DNA from: Noviherbaspirillum galbum
GTDB lineage: Bacteria; Pseudomonadota; Gammaproteobacteria; Burkholderiales; Burkholderiaceae_D
Direction: 5' to 3'
Assembly (NCBI RefSeq): GCF_010974945.1
Contig: NZ_JAAIVB010000003.1
Coordinates: forward strand, 62,001 to 126,000
Length of the DNA stretch: 64,000 nt
The stretch's first letter is position 1; each line of letters opens with the position of its first letter. Below the pieces are notes generated by a model. The model had not been told where the DNA came from and searched no databases. It was given only the letters and a program-made list of their open reading frames with translations. Positions 53,013 to 61,933 of the stretch are shown here, in pieces. A program made the position numbers and the translations under genes.

Positions 53013-54983
53013 ATGCAAAGCCGCAATGCATACCCGACTTCACCTTCGGCCCGCCGCCGGGAGAAACGCTCCGCCCCAATCCTCCTGCAAGCCTTTCTGT
53101 TCGGCATGGTGGTGGCAAGCTCAAGCGGGATGGTCCAGGCTGCAAGCACTTCGGAACTGGCAGATCTCGATCTCGACGAACTCGGCGACATACGGGTAAC
53201 CTCGGTATCGAAGCGCGCGGAACCTCTCTCCGGCGCGCCCGCCTCGATCTATGTGATTTCCGGAGAGGACATCCGTCGCTCCAGCGCAAGCACCCTTCCG
53301 GAAGCCCTCCGCCTGGCGCCTAACCTGCAGGTCGCGCGGGTCGATGCCCGCAACTATGCCGTTACCGCCCGCGGCTTCAACAGCCCGTTCGAAAACAAGC
53401 TGCTGGTGCTGATCGACGGACGTACCGTTTATTCCCCTTTATTCTCGGGGGTTTACTGGGATGCCCAGGACGTGGTGCTGGAAGACATCGCCCGCATCGA
53501 GGTGATCAGCGGCCCTGGCGCCACCTTGTGGGGCAGCAATGCCGTCAATGGCGTGATCAACATCATCACCAAGTCGGCCGCGGACACGCGCGGACAGCTT
53601 GCATCCGTCAGCTTCGGCAAGGACGAACGCCAGGGCACCGTAAGGCAAGGCGGCGTCACCGATGGCGGAATCAACTACCGCGTGTATGCCAAGTACATCG
53701 AAGCCGACGACCCGGAGCGCGCCAACGGCAGCCTGTCGCCGACAGGATGGAACCGCCGCCAGGCCGGGTTCCGCAGCGACTGGGGCACGGCTGGCCGCAA
53801 CGTTACCGTGCAGGGCGATGTCTATTCGGGATCGCTCCACCAGGCCGGTACGCGCAACATCGAGATTTCCGGCGCCAACCTGACCGCGCGCTCGAACCTG
53901 ACCCTGGACGACGGTTCGGTGCTGACCCTCCAGGGCTACGTGGACCAGACGCGGCGCGACCAGCCCGGCGCCTTCGTCGAACGCCTCAATACCATCGACC
54001 TGCAGGGCCAGCACGCGATGCGCCTAGGCCGGCATCACGTCGTCTGGGGCGCGGGCTACCGCGTCGGCGCCGACCAGGTGCAGAACGACACCGCGTTCGC
54101 CTTTCTCCCCGACTCGTTCGACATGCACTGGGGGAACGTGTTCGCGCAGGATGAAATCTCGTTGGCGGACAGCCTCCGCCTGACGGTGGGCGCCAAGATG
54201 GAACACAATCCCTACACCGGCAACGAGTTCCTTCCGAACCTGCGCCTGGCGTGGAATCCCGCCAAGGACCAGCTCGTGTGGGCCTCGCTCGCGCGCGCCG
54301 TGCGCTCGCCGTCGCGCATCGACCGCGACTTGTACAGCCCGACCACGCCGCGCGTGGTCGGCGGCGTACCGCAGTACGGACTTGCCGGCGGCCCCGATTT
54401 CGGCTCGGAATACGCCAACGTCCTTGAACTCGGTTACCGCGGCACGCCGACCCGCGCGCTTTCCTATTCCGCAACCGCGTATTACGCCCGCTACGACCGG
54501 CTGCGCACGCTCGAACCCAATGCCGCCGGACCGGGACTGGTTTTCCGCAACATGGCCAACGCGCGCAATGTCGGCCTCGAGCTCTGGGGCAACTGGCAGG
54601 CCAGCGAACGGTGGCGCCTGTCGGCGGGATTCACCGCGCAACGCATCAGCAGCTCGCTCGACCCCGGAAGCCGCGACTCGTCGGCAACGACAGGCCTGGT
54701 GACGAGCGATCCCAGCAACCAATGGCAGCTGCGCTCGCTGTTCGACGTCGCGCCAGGGCAGGAACTCGACCTGAGCCTGCGCCACGTGAACAGCCTGGTC
54801 CAGCCCGCGGTCCCCTCCTACACCGCGCTCGACCTGCGTTACGGCTGGAAGGTCAGGCGCAATCTCGAGATTTCCATCACAGGCCAGAACCTGCTCGACC
54901 CAGCCCATCCGGAATGGGGCGCTGCGCCTGCCCGAAGCGAGTACGATCGCGCGGTGATGGTCAAAGCGGTCTGGCGCATGTAG
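53013..54983 (+). CDS. TonB-dependent outer membrane receptor
   Basis: 656 residues. A signal peptide ends near 46 (SSGMVQA). TonB-box-like region ELGDIRVTSVSKR, plug domain (about 65-190) with the typical IYVISGEDIRRSS and DGRTVYSPLFSG..VVLEDIARIEVISGPG, and a 22-strand barrel ending in the terminal VMVKAVWRM. The plug pattern resembles vitamin B12/siderophore/iron-type receptors (BtuB/CirA-like). Start ATG 53013 has GAGG at five bases. It is followed after 36 bases by YfiR and an overlapping hybrid kinase, so the transported ligand may be the system's signal. Confidence 0.9.
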   Translation: MQSRNAYPTSPSARRREKRSAPILLQAFLFGMVVASSSGMVQAASTSELADLDLDELGDIRVTSVSKRAEPLSGAPASIYVISGEDIRRSSASTLPEALRLAPNLQVARVDARNYAVTARGFNSPFENKLLVLIDGRTVYSPLFSGVYWDAQDVVLEDIARIEVISGPGATLWGSNAVNGVINIITKSAADTRGQLASVSFGKDERQGTVRQGGVTDGGINYRVYAKYIEADDPERANGSLSPTGWNRRQAGFRSDWGTAGRNVTVQGDVYSGSLHQAGTRNIEISGANLTARSNLTLDDGSVLTLQGYVDQTRRDQPGAFVERLNTIDLQGQHAMRLGRHHVVWGAGYRVGADQVQNDTAFAFLPDSFDMHWGNVFAQDEISLADSLRLTVGAKMEHNPYTGNEFLPNLRLAWNPAKDQLVWASLARAVRSPSRIDRDLYSPTTPRVVGGVPQYGLAGGPDFGSEYANVLELGYRGTPTRALSYSATAYYARYDRLRTLEPNAAGPGLVFRNMANARNVGLELWGNWQASERWRLSAGFTAQRISSSLDPGSRDSSATTGLVTSDPSNQWQLRSLFDVAPGQELDLSLRHVNSLVQPAVPSYTALDLRYGWKVRRNLEISITGQNLLDPAHPEWGAAPARSEYDRAVMVKAVWRM

Positions 54984-55019
54984 CGCGGTCCCGACGAGAC
55001 TCTGCGCAACCGACCCGCC

Positions 55020-55613
55020 ATGACCATTCCCAGCGGACACCGCATCCGGCGCCCCACGCGGGCCGGGCTTGCCTTGCGCCTGCTGTTGCTGGCGCTCGGC
55101 TGGTGCATCTCGCTCGGCGTGGCCGCGCAGGCCCTTGGCGGCAACACGAGCGAGGAAAAGGTCAAGGCCGCTTACCTTTACCGCTTCATCAGCTATGTCG
55201 AATGGCCGCCGGCGGCGGTGCCGCGTAGCGACGAGCCATACGTCGTCGGCGTTGCCGGCTCGGACGAGGTCGCCGACGAGCTTGCCGCGATCTCATCCGG
55301 CCGCATGGTCAACGGTCACCCTGTTCTCGTGCGGAAGCTGCGTGAAGACGACACGATTGCCGGCATGCATGTCCTGTTCCTGGGCGCCGGAGCACGGCCG
55401 CAAGCCTTGTTGCGCCAGGCGCAGCAACAGCCGATACTGATCGTGACGGAAAGCGAAGGGGCATTAGGCCAGGGAAGCATGATCAATTTTCGACTGGTGG
55501 ACGATAGACTGCGTTTCGAGATCGCGCTTGCGCCCGCCGAACGCGCGGGATTGAAATTCAATTCCAGGATGCTGGGCGTCGCCTACTCCGTCATCAAGGG
55601 ATCAGCGCCATGA
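55020..55613 (+). CDS. YfiR-family periplasmic protein (DUF4154)
   Basis: 197 residues, signal peptide with LALRLLLLALGWCISLG and cleavage near 38 (AQA-LGG). YfiR-domain features: EEKVKAAYLYRFISYVEWP, a core 'G-x-x-G'-like VVGVAGSDEVAD, VLFLGAGA and GSMINFRLVDDRLRFEIAL, with the conserved C-terminal 'RMLGVAYSVIKG'. In Pseudomonas YfiR is a periplasmic repressor of the membrane cyclase YfiN/TpbB. Here the downstream gene, overlapping by four bases, is a hybrid kinase, not a GGDEF protein, suggesting that YfiR here restrains a kinase. No Cys pair of the P. aeruginosa type is seen (the mature part has none). Confidence 0.88.
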   Translation: MTIPSGHRIRRPTRAGLALRLLLLALGWCISLGVAAQALGGNTSEEKVKAAYLYRFISYVEWPPAAVPRSDEPYVVGVAGSDEVADELAAISSGRMVNGHPVLVRKLREDDTIAGMHVLFLGAGARPQALLRQAQQQPILIVTESEGALGQGSMINFRLVDDRLRFEIALAPAERAGLKFNSRMLGVAYSVIKGSAP

Positions 55614-58075
55614 CCAGCCAGATCCAGCGACCGATTGCGCAGAAGTTCATGCTCGCGGTGCTGCTGACGACCTTTTCCGCGCTGCTGTTCGCCGGCCTCG
55701 GCATGCTGGCCTACGACATCCACACGTTCGAGGACACCTGGGTCAACGACCTCAAGGCGCAGGCGAACCTCGTCGCCGGCATCAGCGTGCCGACGCTCGA
55801 ATTCGACGATGCGAAGGTGGCGCACGAAAACCTGGAACAGCTCAAGTCCAAGCCGGCGATCACCGCGGCGGCCATCTATGCCGCCAACGGCAAGCTGTTC
55901 GCCACCTACCTTGCCGAAGCGGACGAGCAGATGCGTTTTCCGCCCGCCGCATCGAGGGACAGCGTGTCGATCGGCGGCGACCAGATCCGCCTGATGCGGC
56001 GCATCGAGAAAGATGGCGAATTCTTCGGCACCGTCTTCCTGCAGGCACGCTACCCGCTCGCGGAAAGAGTGAAGAGTTATTCCTTCATCCTCTTCGTCAT
56101 CATGTGCGTCAGCCTGATGGTGGCGCTGCTGGTGTCGAGCTGGGTGCAATCGGCGATCACCGGCCCGATCCGCGCCCTGACCGAGGCGGTGAACCAGATG
56201 ATCCGGCGGCGCGACTTCTCGATGCGCGTGGACAAGACATCCAACGATGAAACCGGCGTGCTGGTCAATGCCTTCAATACGATGGTTGCCGAGGTGAGCC
56301 AGCGCACCGAAGCGCTGGAAAAGTCGAACAAGGCCCTGCAGTTCGAGATGCAGGAGCGCATCGAGGCGCAGGACGCGCTCAAGCACCTGAACAGCACGCT
56401 GGAAGACAGGATCGCGCGGCGCACCGCTGAGCTCGACCGCGCCAACGAGCAGCTGCGGCAATCGCAGAAGCTGGAGGCGATCGGGCAATTGACGGGCGGC
56501 GTGGCCCATGACTTCAACAACGTGCTGCAGGTCATTTCCGGCAACCTGCAATTGCTCCAGCTGAACGTGGCCGGAAATCCGGAAGCGCTGAAGCGGATCG
56601 AGTACTGCGGCTTTGCCGCGGAGCGCGGCGCCAAGCTGGCGTCCCAGCTGCTTTCCTTCGCCCGCCGCCAGCCGCTCCAGCCGGTCGCCACGAACCTCGG
56701 CCGGATCGTGCGCAACATGGACGAACTGCTGCGCCGCGCGCTCGGCGAATCGATCGACATTCGCACGATCATCGCGCCCGAGCTGTGGAATACCCTGGTC
56801 GATCCCAACCAGATCGAAAACGTCGTGCTCAACCTGGCGATCAATGCACGCGATGCCATGGATGGCGCAGGCAAGCTGACCATCGAGCTGGGCAACACCA
56901 TGCTCGACGCGGATTACGTTCGCGAAACGCCGGAAGTCAGCCCGGGGGAATACGTCATGCTGGCGATTTCCGACAATGGCAGCGGCATGACGCCGGAAGT
57001 GATGTCGCGTGCCTTCGAGCCGTTCTTTACCACCAAGCGCGAAGGCCAGGGCACCGGCTTGGGCCTGAGCATGGCCTATGGCTTCATCAAGCAAAGCAAT
57101 GGCCACATCCGGCTCTACAGCGAACCGGGGCACGGCACCACGATCAAGATCTACCTTCCCCGCACCCGGCTGGTCGAAGTGGAAGTGCAGGACATCCGGA
57201 CCAGCCCGGCGATCGGCGGCGACGAAACCATCCTGGTGGTGGAAGACGACCTCATCGTGCAGGCGACCGTGATCGACCTGCTCACCGGCCTCGGCTACCG
57301 GGTGCTCAAGGCGAATGACGGCCTGAGCGCCCTGACCATCCTGCAGAGCGGCGTCTCCGTCGACCTGCTCTTCACCGACGTGGTGATGCCCGGCCCCATC
57401 CGCAGCCCGGACCTGGCGCGCCAGGCGAAGCGGCTCTATCCGCGCATCGAGGTGCTGTTCACGTCGGGGTACACCCAGAACGCCATCGTTCACGGCGGCC
57501 GCCTCGATCCCGGCGTGGAACTCATCAGCAAGCCCTACCGCCGCGAAGACCTCGCGCGCAAGATTCGCCAGTTGCTGGGCGGCGTGCGAGGCGACGAGGC
57601 GAACGCATCTTCCCAACCGCCTGAACTATCCGAACCGTCCGAAATGCTTGGTGGCCCGGCCGCAGCGGCGCCGGATGACACCCCTCGACCCCTCGGCGCC
57701 GGGCCCGATGCCGCGTCCCGCCCCCCCAGCCGGCGCATTCTCGTGGTGGAAGACAACGAGGACGCGAACGTCCTGCTCTGCGAATTGCTCAAGATCCTGG
57801 GCCACGCGCCGACCGGCGTGACGCATCCGCAGAAAGCGATCGACGCGTTCCAGAGCGACAGCTTCGACCTGCTGATCAGCGACATCCGCCTTCCGGGATT
57901 CAGCGGCATCGAGCTCGCGCGCCAGCTGCTGCAGGGGCATCCGATGCTACGGGTGATTTTTTCCTCGGGTTTCGGCTCGCAGGCGGTGGGCCAGGTCGAC
58001 TATCCGGCTGTCTACCTGCCCAAGCCCTACAGCCTCAAGACGCTGCAGAGCGCCCTCGAAGAAGCGGGCGCATGA
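55610..58075 (+). CDS. CHASE8-like hybrid sensor histidine kinase with two receiver domains
   Basis: 821 residues. TM1 (about 12-37) and TM2 (about 155-180) flank a periplasmic PAS-like CHASE8-type sensor, as in YfiN. HAMP (about 180-235) and a coiled coil precede HisKA with GGVAHDFNNVLQVISGN (phospho-His near 298) and HATPase with NLAINARDAMD, DNGSGM and GTGLGLSMAYGF. Two receivers follow (about 535-660, VVEDDLIVQ...; about 705-820, VVEDNEDANVLL, Asp in DLLISDIRLPG). The first receiver has Asp in LLFTDVVMPG. It is the last gene of the TonB-YfiR operon. Confidence 0.92.
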   Translation: MTSQIQRPIAQKFMLAVLLTTFSALLFAGLGMLAYDIHTFEDTWVNDLKAQANLVAGISVPTLEFDDAKVAHENLEQLKSKPAITAAAIYAANGKLFATYLAEADEQMRFPPAASRDSVSIGGDQIRLMRRIEKDGEFFGTVFLQARYPLAERVKSYSFILFVIMCVSLMVALLVSSWVQSAITGPIRALTEAVNQMIRRRDFSMRVDKTSNDETGVLVNAFNTMVAEVSQRTEALEKSNKALQFEMQERIEAQDALKHLNSTLEDRIARRTAELDRANEQLRQSQKLEAIGQLTGGVAHDFNNVLQVISGNLQLLQLNVAGNPEALKRIEYCGFAAERGAKLASQLLSFARRQPLQPVATNLGRIVRNMDELLRRALGESIDIRTIIAPELWNTLVDPNQIENVVLNLAINARDAMDGAGKLTIELGNTMLDADYVRETPEVSPGEYVMLAISDNGSGMTPEVMSRAFEPFFTTKREGQGTGLGLSMAYGFIKQSNGHIRLYSEPGHGTTIKIYLPRTRLVEVEVQDIRTSPAIGGDETILVVEDDLIVQATVIDLLTGLGYRVLKANDGLSALTILQSGVSVDLLFTDVVMPGPIRSPDLARQAKRLYPRIEVLFTSGYTQNAIVHGGRLDPGVELISKPYRREDLARKIRQLLGGVRGDEANASSQPPELSEPSEMLGGPAAAAPDDTPRPLGAGPDAASRPPSRRILVVEDNEDANVLLCELLKILGHAPTGVTHPQKAIDAFQSDSFDLLISDIRLPGFSGIELARQLLQGHPMLRVIFSSGFGSQAVGQVDYPAVYLPKPYSLKTLQSALEEAGA

Positions 58076-58082
58076 ATGAAAA

Positions 58083-58112
58083 AGGACGACGTGGCGTCTC
58101 GCCAGTCGTCCT
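58083..58112 (-). terminator. Intrinsic terminator of the Ser/Gly-rich gene
   Basis: Stem AGGACGAC with GTCGTCCT enclosing TGGCG/CGCCA (loop TCT, one bulged G), followed on the minus strand by five T. It ends the transcript of the two-gene Ser/Gly-rich group 24 bases after its last stop codon. Confidence 0.8.
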
Positions 58113-58135
58113 CGGATAGCCAAGTGGAATTCGCC

Positions 58136-58684
58136 TTATTCGGACTTGTCCTGCCCCTGCTTTTTCATCTGGCCGGGAGCCGCGCCGCGGTGACCACGCG
58201 TGCCGTCATGATCCCGGGCATAACCTGACGCGCCGGGGGCCGGCGATGCGGTGCTGCCGGAAGGACCGGAGGCGCTGTTGCCGCTCGGACCGCTGGCAGA
58301 AGCGCTCGCTCCCGGACCGCTCGCACTGCTGGAGGTGCTGCCCTGGCTGCCTTCCGTTCCTGCGGACGACCCGCCGGTGCCGGTCGACGATGCGCTCACG
58401 CCGCTTCCCGCCGTGGCGCTGCCGCCGCTGCCTGATGTGCTGCTTGAATTGCCGCCTGGCTGGCTGCCATCTCCGCTCGCCGTGCCGGCACCACCTTGCG
58501 TCGACGTGGTGGTGGAGCTTTGCGCCTTCCTGACGCCGGTTCCGCCGTCCGCGTGTCGGCCCGCGGCGAAGCCGCTGCTTTCGGTCGTGCTGGTGCCCGA
58601 ACTTGTCGCCTGCCCGAAGGCTTCCAGCGAGACGGTGAGCATCAGCGCACCGGCGAGCAGCGAATAAATCAAGGTGCGTTGCAT
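58136..58684 (-). CDS. Secreted Ser/Gly-rich disordered protein
   Basis: 182 residues; signal peptide MQRTLIYSLLAGALMLTVSL, cleaved near 24. The mature part is almost only Ser, Gly, Thr and Ala, with a repeated motif of the type SGPGASASASGPSG, and a basic C-terminus (GYARDHDGTRGHRGAAPG). No Cys. A GAGGAGG ribosome site precedes the ATG. It follows a related gene at 58757-59509 after 72 bases and looks like a paralogue. A surface or matrix role is only inferred from composition. Confidence 0.75.
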   Translation of the reverse strand: MQRTLIYSLLAGALMLTVSLEAFGQATSSGTSTTESSGFAAGRHADGGTGVRKAQSSTTTSTQGGAGTASGDGSQPGGNSSSTSGSGGSATAGSGVSASSTGTGGSSAGTEGSQGSTSSSASGPGASASASGPSGNSASGPSGSTASPAPGASGYARDHDGTRGHRGAAPGQMKKQGQDKSE

Positions 58685-58756
58685 GGTGATTCCTCCTCAT
58701 CGGGCGAAGTCCTCCGGCACGCCGGATGACTTCGCGCTTCCGTCATTGGCTGGGGC

Positions 58757-59509
58757 TTAGCAGCGGCCCTGCTTCTCCAGGCCCGGCGGGCAATCGCCGC
58801 TCTTGCCGGCGCCATGCTTGCCCTTCTTCGATGAACCATGCCCATCGTTCATGGTGGCGGAATCAGGCGAGCCGGCCGCGGCGCCGGTCGTTGCCGACGA
58901 ACCCGATCCGTAGCCCGTCATGCCCGATGCCGACGCGCCGGAGGTTCCCGACGTACCCGATGTGCCTGAGGTGCCCGATGTGCCTGACGCCGGGCCGGTA
59001 TTGGCTGCGCCAGAGCCGCTGCCTGCCGCACTGCCGCCGGTGCCGATCGAAGACCCGCTCGTGCCGTCACCGGCCGAGCTGCCGCCGGTTCCCGTGGTCG
59101 ACGCACTGCCTGCACCGCCGGCGGAACCGCCAGCCGAGCTGCCACCCGTGCCCAGCGTGGAGCTGCTGCCGCCGCTGCCGGCGGAGCTAGCGCCGGTGCC
59201 TAGCGTGCTGGAACCGCCCGAGCTTCCTCCGCCACTGCCGGCACTGCTTCCACCGGTCCCAAGCGACGAGCTCGACGTGCCGTTGCCTGCGCTGCTGCCG
59301 CCGGTTCCCAGCGTGCTTGCGCTGCCGGACCCGGACTTGTCAGTTCCGCTCGTGCTTGCTCCCGTTCCGAGCGTGGAGCTCGAGGAACCGCTGCCGGCGC
59401 TGCTGCCGCCGGTACCCAGCGTCGTGGAAGATTGCGCCTGGACCAGACCGGTGCCCATGGTCAAGAGCGCTGCGGCAAGAATTGAGAGACCTGATTTTTT
59501 GTTCAGCAT
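58757..59509 (-). CDS. Secreted Ser/Gly repeat protein (about ten LGTGGSSAGSG-type repeats)
   Basis: 250 residues. Signal peptide LSILAAALLTMGTGLVQA is followed by about ten repeats of the unit STLGTG(G/A)SSAGSG with variants, then a TSGTSGTSGTSGTSG run and a C-terminus with GDCPPGLEKQGRC, a Cys pair with the CPPGL motif known from RcnB-like envelope proteins. Start ATG 59509 has AGGAGA five bases upstream. The repetitive DNA makes long antisense frames coding Pro/Val-rich shadows. Repeat copy number probably varies between strains by slippage or recombination. Confidence 0.8.
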   Translation of the reverse strand: MLNKKSGLSILAAALLTMGTGLVQAQSSTTLGTGGSSAGSGSSSSTLGTGASTSGTDKSGSGSASTLGTGGSSAGNGTSSSSLGTGGSSAGSGGGSSGGSSTLGTGASSAGSGGSSSTLGTGGSSAGGSAGGAGSASTTGTGGSSAGDGTSGSSIGTGGSAAGSGSGAANTGPASGTSGTSGTSGTSGTSGASASGMTGYGSGSSATTGAAAGSPDSATMNDGHGSSKKGKHGAGKSGDCPPGLEKQGRC

Positions 59510-59714
59510 TCGATTCTCCTAAAGACAAAAAAGCGCATGAACGCAGCACCCTGCCAGGAATGGCTTGGGGCGCGATGTTCATGCCGCTCCCTTAATGACC
59601 TTCAGGCAACGGGCGCGGTTCAGTGCGTCTCGTAACAAATTGTCAGCATGGGAAGCGGCTGATCTGGACGGCGGGAAAGAAATCGGAGAAAAACGTGATG
59701 GACGAAAAATGCCG

Positions 59715-60497
59715 TCAAGAACTGCTTGCAGGCAATTGCAGGGAGCGCCAGGTCAAGCCGAGCCGAAGGTCGGTTTTCGGCGTGACCAGTTCGCGGGAGA
59801 GAAGCGCGTCGGCGTGCCCCGCCCGCAAGTGTCGTCCGGTTGCATCGAGCAAGGTGCCGGGGCCGGCGAACACCGCTTCCAAGCTGCCGTGGGCATTGAG
59901 CAGTTTCGCCGCGGTCTTGCCGCCGACCCGGTCGATGCCGGGGATGTCGTCGTCCGGGTCGCCGCAGCAGGCAAAGTAATCCGTCAGCAAGGCAGGCGGC
60001 ACACCATATTTCCTTTCCACCCAGCCGGCGTCATGCCATTCACGACGCGCCGCGTCCCATACCTGCAAGCCGCGCGGCAGCAATGCCAGCAACTCACGGG
60101 AGGCGGAACAGGCGATGGCGACTCCCCTGCCCTCTTCAAGCCAGCGCAGGCAGGCGGTTGCAATGACGTCGACCGATTCATGTCCCGGCTTGTGGAAAGC
60201 CTCGACGCCGAACGCGGCAAGCTCCGCCAGGTAGTCCGGAAGCCCCTCGGCCAGCGCCTCGGGCATCGGCTTGCGGCTGCTGCGGTAAGGCGGATGCCGC
60301 AGGTGGCGCCAGGACTGGCCGCCCGCGTCCACCGTGACCAGCAGATGGCTGGGCGCATGCAATTCCACCAGGCCGCGCACCGTTGCCAGGGCGGATCGCA
60401 TGCCGTCGGCGGCGCGCTGCGCGGGTTCGCCCTCGGGCAGCGTTTCGTAGGCGCGCCTCAGGATCTGCAAGGCGTCGATGGCAAGCAAGGTTTTCAT
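59715..60497 (-). CDS. ExoIX/Xni-like 5'-3' exonuclease (flap endonuclease family) with altered metal site
   Basis: 260 residues related to the 5'-nuclease domain of DNA polymerase I. The first Asp is in LLAIDALQILRRAY, a second in VTVDAGGQSW, then GHESVDVIATA and the H3TH DNA-binding loop DPDDDIPGIDRVGGKTAAKLL (split here at about residues 180-199). Compared with Pol I, E113 and D116 are kept but D115, D138 and D140 are replaced by V, S and E (ACSASRELLALL). Such loss of second-metal ligands is seen in ExoIX-type proteins. It may act in RNA primer or flap removal with reduced activity. Confidence 0.82.
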   Translation of the reverse strand: MKTLLAIDALQILRRAYETLPEGEPAQRAADGMRSALATVRGLVELHAPSHLLVTVDAGGQSWRHLRHPPYRSSRKPMPEALAEGLPDYLAELAAFGVEAFHKPGHESVDVIATACLRWLEEGRGVAIACSASRELLALLPRGLQVWDAARREWHDAGWVERKYGVPPALLTDYFACCGDPDDDIPGIDRVGGKTAAKLLNAHGSLEAVFAGPGTLLDATGRHLRAGHADALLSRELVTPKTDLRLGLTWRSLQLPASSS

Positions 60498-60560
60498 GCC
60501 GCCATTATCGCAGACCGCCGCGGCTTGGCGAATCCGGCGGCCGCGGCGGGACCATGGCGC

Positions 60561-61331
60561 TCAGCGCGCCCCCAGTCGATCGGCCAGGGTCATGAGCAAG
60601 GCACCGCCATCGCCGCGCCATGCGCTGCCATGCATGCACGCCAGGGTCGTGGGACGAAGCGAGGAAAGGCGCGACAGATGCTTGCGCGTCTCGGGACTGT
60701 GGGCAAAGTAATCCATTTGCAGGCGGAATGCTTCGCTCGGCTCCAGGATGTCCTTGTCGGTCACGGGCGGGTGGATGTGTCCCGGCTGGGTGAACAGATC
60801 GCCGCACAGCAGCGTGGCCGTGCTTTCCTCGAACAGCATGCCGCATTCCCAGCCATGCGGAAGGTGCGGCGTGGCGATCCAGCGCACGCGATGCGAACCG
60901 AGGCCGAGCACTTCGCCGTCGGCCATGCTCCTGGCGGGACGCAGCGCGATGTCGTTCACCGATACCATGGCCGCGATTTCACCGCAAAGCGGGACGGCGC
61001 GGGGCGCGGCCTGCAGGAAGTCATTGAGCGACCCGCATTCGTCCGCCTCCACGTGCGAGAACCCGATGTAGGCCAGTTCGCTCACGGGAATGACGCGATT
61101 GATGGCGTCCGCCACTGCGCCGAAAAGCTTCCGCGGACCGGTATGGTAGAGCAACGGCTGCTCGTCCACGACGAGATACTGGTTGAAGGAAAATCCCCCG
61201 GGCATCACCTCGGGCGGCACTGGCGTGGAGATGCGATAAATGCCGGAAGCGATTTCGTCGATCGTGGTGACCGTGGCGGCCGTGCCTGATACGGCATCGG
61301 TTGAATCGGTGACTGGAGTGGGCGCGGACAT
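60561..61331 (-). CDS. Flavodiiron-type metallo-beta-lactamase-fold oxidoreductase domain protein
   Basis: 256 residues, only the MBL-fold half of a flavodiiron-like protein, with no flavodoxin domain. Metal-ligand motif H-x-E-x-D is in FSHVEADECGS near residue 79, later PHLPHGWECGML and LCGDLFTQPG (His and Asp ligands), and C-terminal ACMHGSAWRGDG. Such stand-alone ODP domains are thought to reduce O2 or NO or act as hydrolases. ATG 61331 has AAAGGAAACACC upstream. It is second in an operon with a TetR regulator, 11 bases after it. Confidence 0.85.
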   Translation of the reverse strand: MSAPTPVTDSTDAVSGTAATVTTIDEIASGIYRISTPVPPEVMPGGFSFNQYLVVDEQPLLYHTGPRKLFGAVADAINRVIPVSELAYIGFSHVEADECGSLNDFLQAAPRAVPLCGEIAAMVSVNDIALRPARSMADGEVLGLGSHRVRWIATPHLPHGWECGMLFEESTATLLCGDLFTQPGHIHPPVTDKDILEPSEAFRLQMDYFAHSPETRKHLSRLSSLRPTTLACMHGSAWRGDGGALLMTLADRLGAR

Positions 61332-61342
61332 GGTGTTTCCTT

Positions 61343-61933
61343 TCAGGGATGCGAGAGAAAAAGCCGCAATGCCAGCAAGGCGGCGTCGTTCGCCCGTTCG
61401 GGCGAGGAAAGCGATTGTTCGAGGGTTTGCCAGGACGGATAGGAAATAATCATGGCTACCAGGGCGGCGCGCTCTTCCGGCAGGTCGCGGCCCACGCCCG
61501 CAATGATGCTTCTCGCCAGCGCTTCCACTTCCCGGGCGCCCGCGTTTCCTGCTTCGGCCACCGCGGGAAGCGTCGGCGCGTCGACGGGCGTCCACCTGAT
61601 CCAGGGATGGAAATAGCGATAGCGGGCAAAGACCTTCTCTACCAGGAGACGCAGGCGCGACTCGAGGTCAGGTTCGGCAAGAATCGCGTCTGCGTCGATC
61701 GCGGGCGCCTGCCCGGTCACTTTGCCGATGCAGTGGGGCAGCAACGCCTCTTTCGTCGGAAAATGCTTGTAGACCGTGGCGACCGAAACGCCGGCAAGGT
61801 CCGCGATCTGGGCATGGCTGGTGGCGACCGCGCCCTGCCGCGCGTGAAGTGAAATGGTGGCATCGACGATGCGATCAAGGGTCTGCGCTTCAGACTCCTT
61901 GCGGCGTGCATTGTTATAAGATCGAGGCGCCAT
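61343..61933 (-). CDS. TetR-family transcriptional regulator
   Basis: 196 residues. HTH region about 20-65: LDRIVDATISLHARQGAVAT, then SHAQIADLAGVSVATVYKHFP with the typical recognition helix. A C-terminal ligand-binding domain follows. It is the first gene of an operon with the ODP-type hydrolase and probably represses it. The promoter region upstream carries a palindrome TATATT-G-AATATA at 61955-61967, a possible autoregulatory operator. Confidence 0.9.
   Translation of the reverse strand: MAPRSYNNARRKESEAQTLDRIVDATISLHARQGAVATSHAQIADLAGVSVATVYKHFPTKEALLPHCIGKVTGQAPAIDADAILAEPDLESRLRLLVEKVFARYRYFHPWIRWTPVDAPTLPAVAEAGNAGAREVEALARSIIAGVGRDLPEERAALVAMIISYPSWQTLEQSLSSPERANDAALLALRLFLSHP

Noticed and set aside
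55583-57616. 677-residue minus-strand open frame opposite the hybrid kinase
   Set aside because: Antisense shadow with no motifs.
58757-59509. Regular DNA repeats that could suggest a CRISPR array
   Set aside because: Units are in frame and coding, vary by codon, and have no unique spacers of constant length; no cas genes.
58920-59522. Plus-strand frame coding Pro/Val repeats
   Set aside because: Reverse-complement reading of the Ser/Gly repeats; the minus strand has signal peptide, ribosome site and Cys tail.
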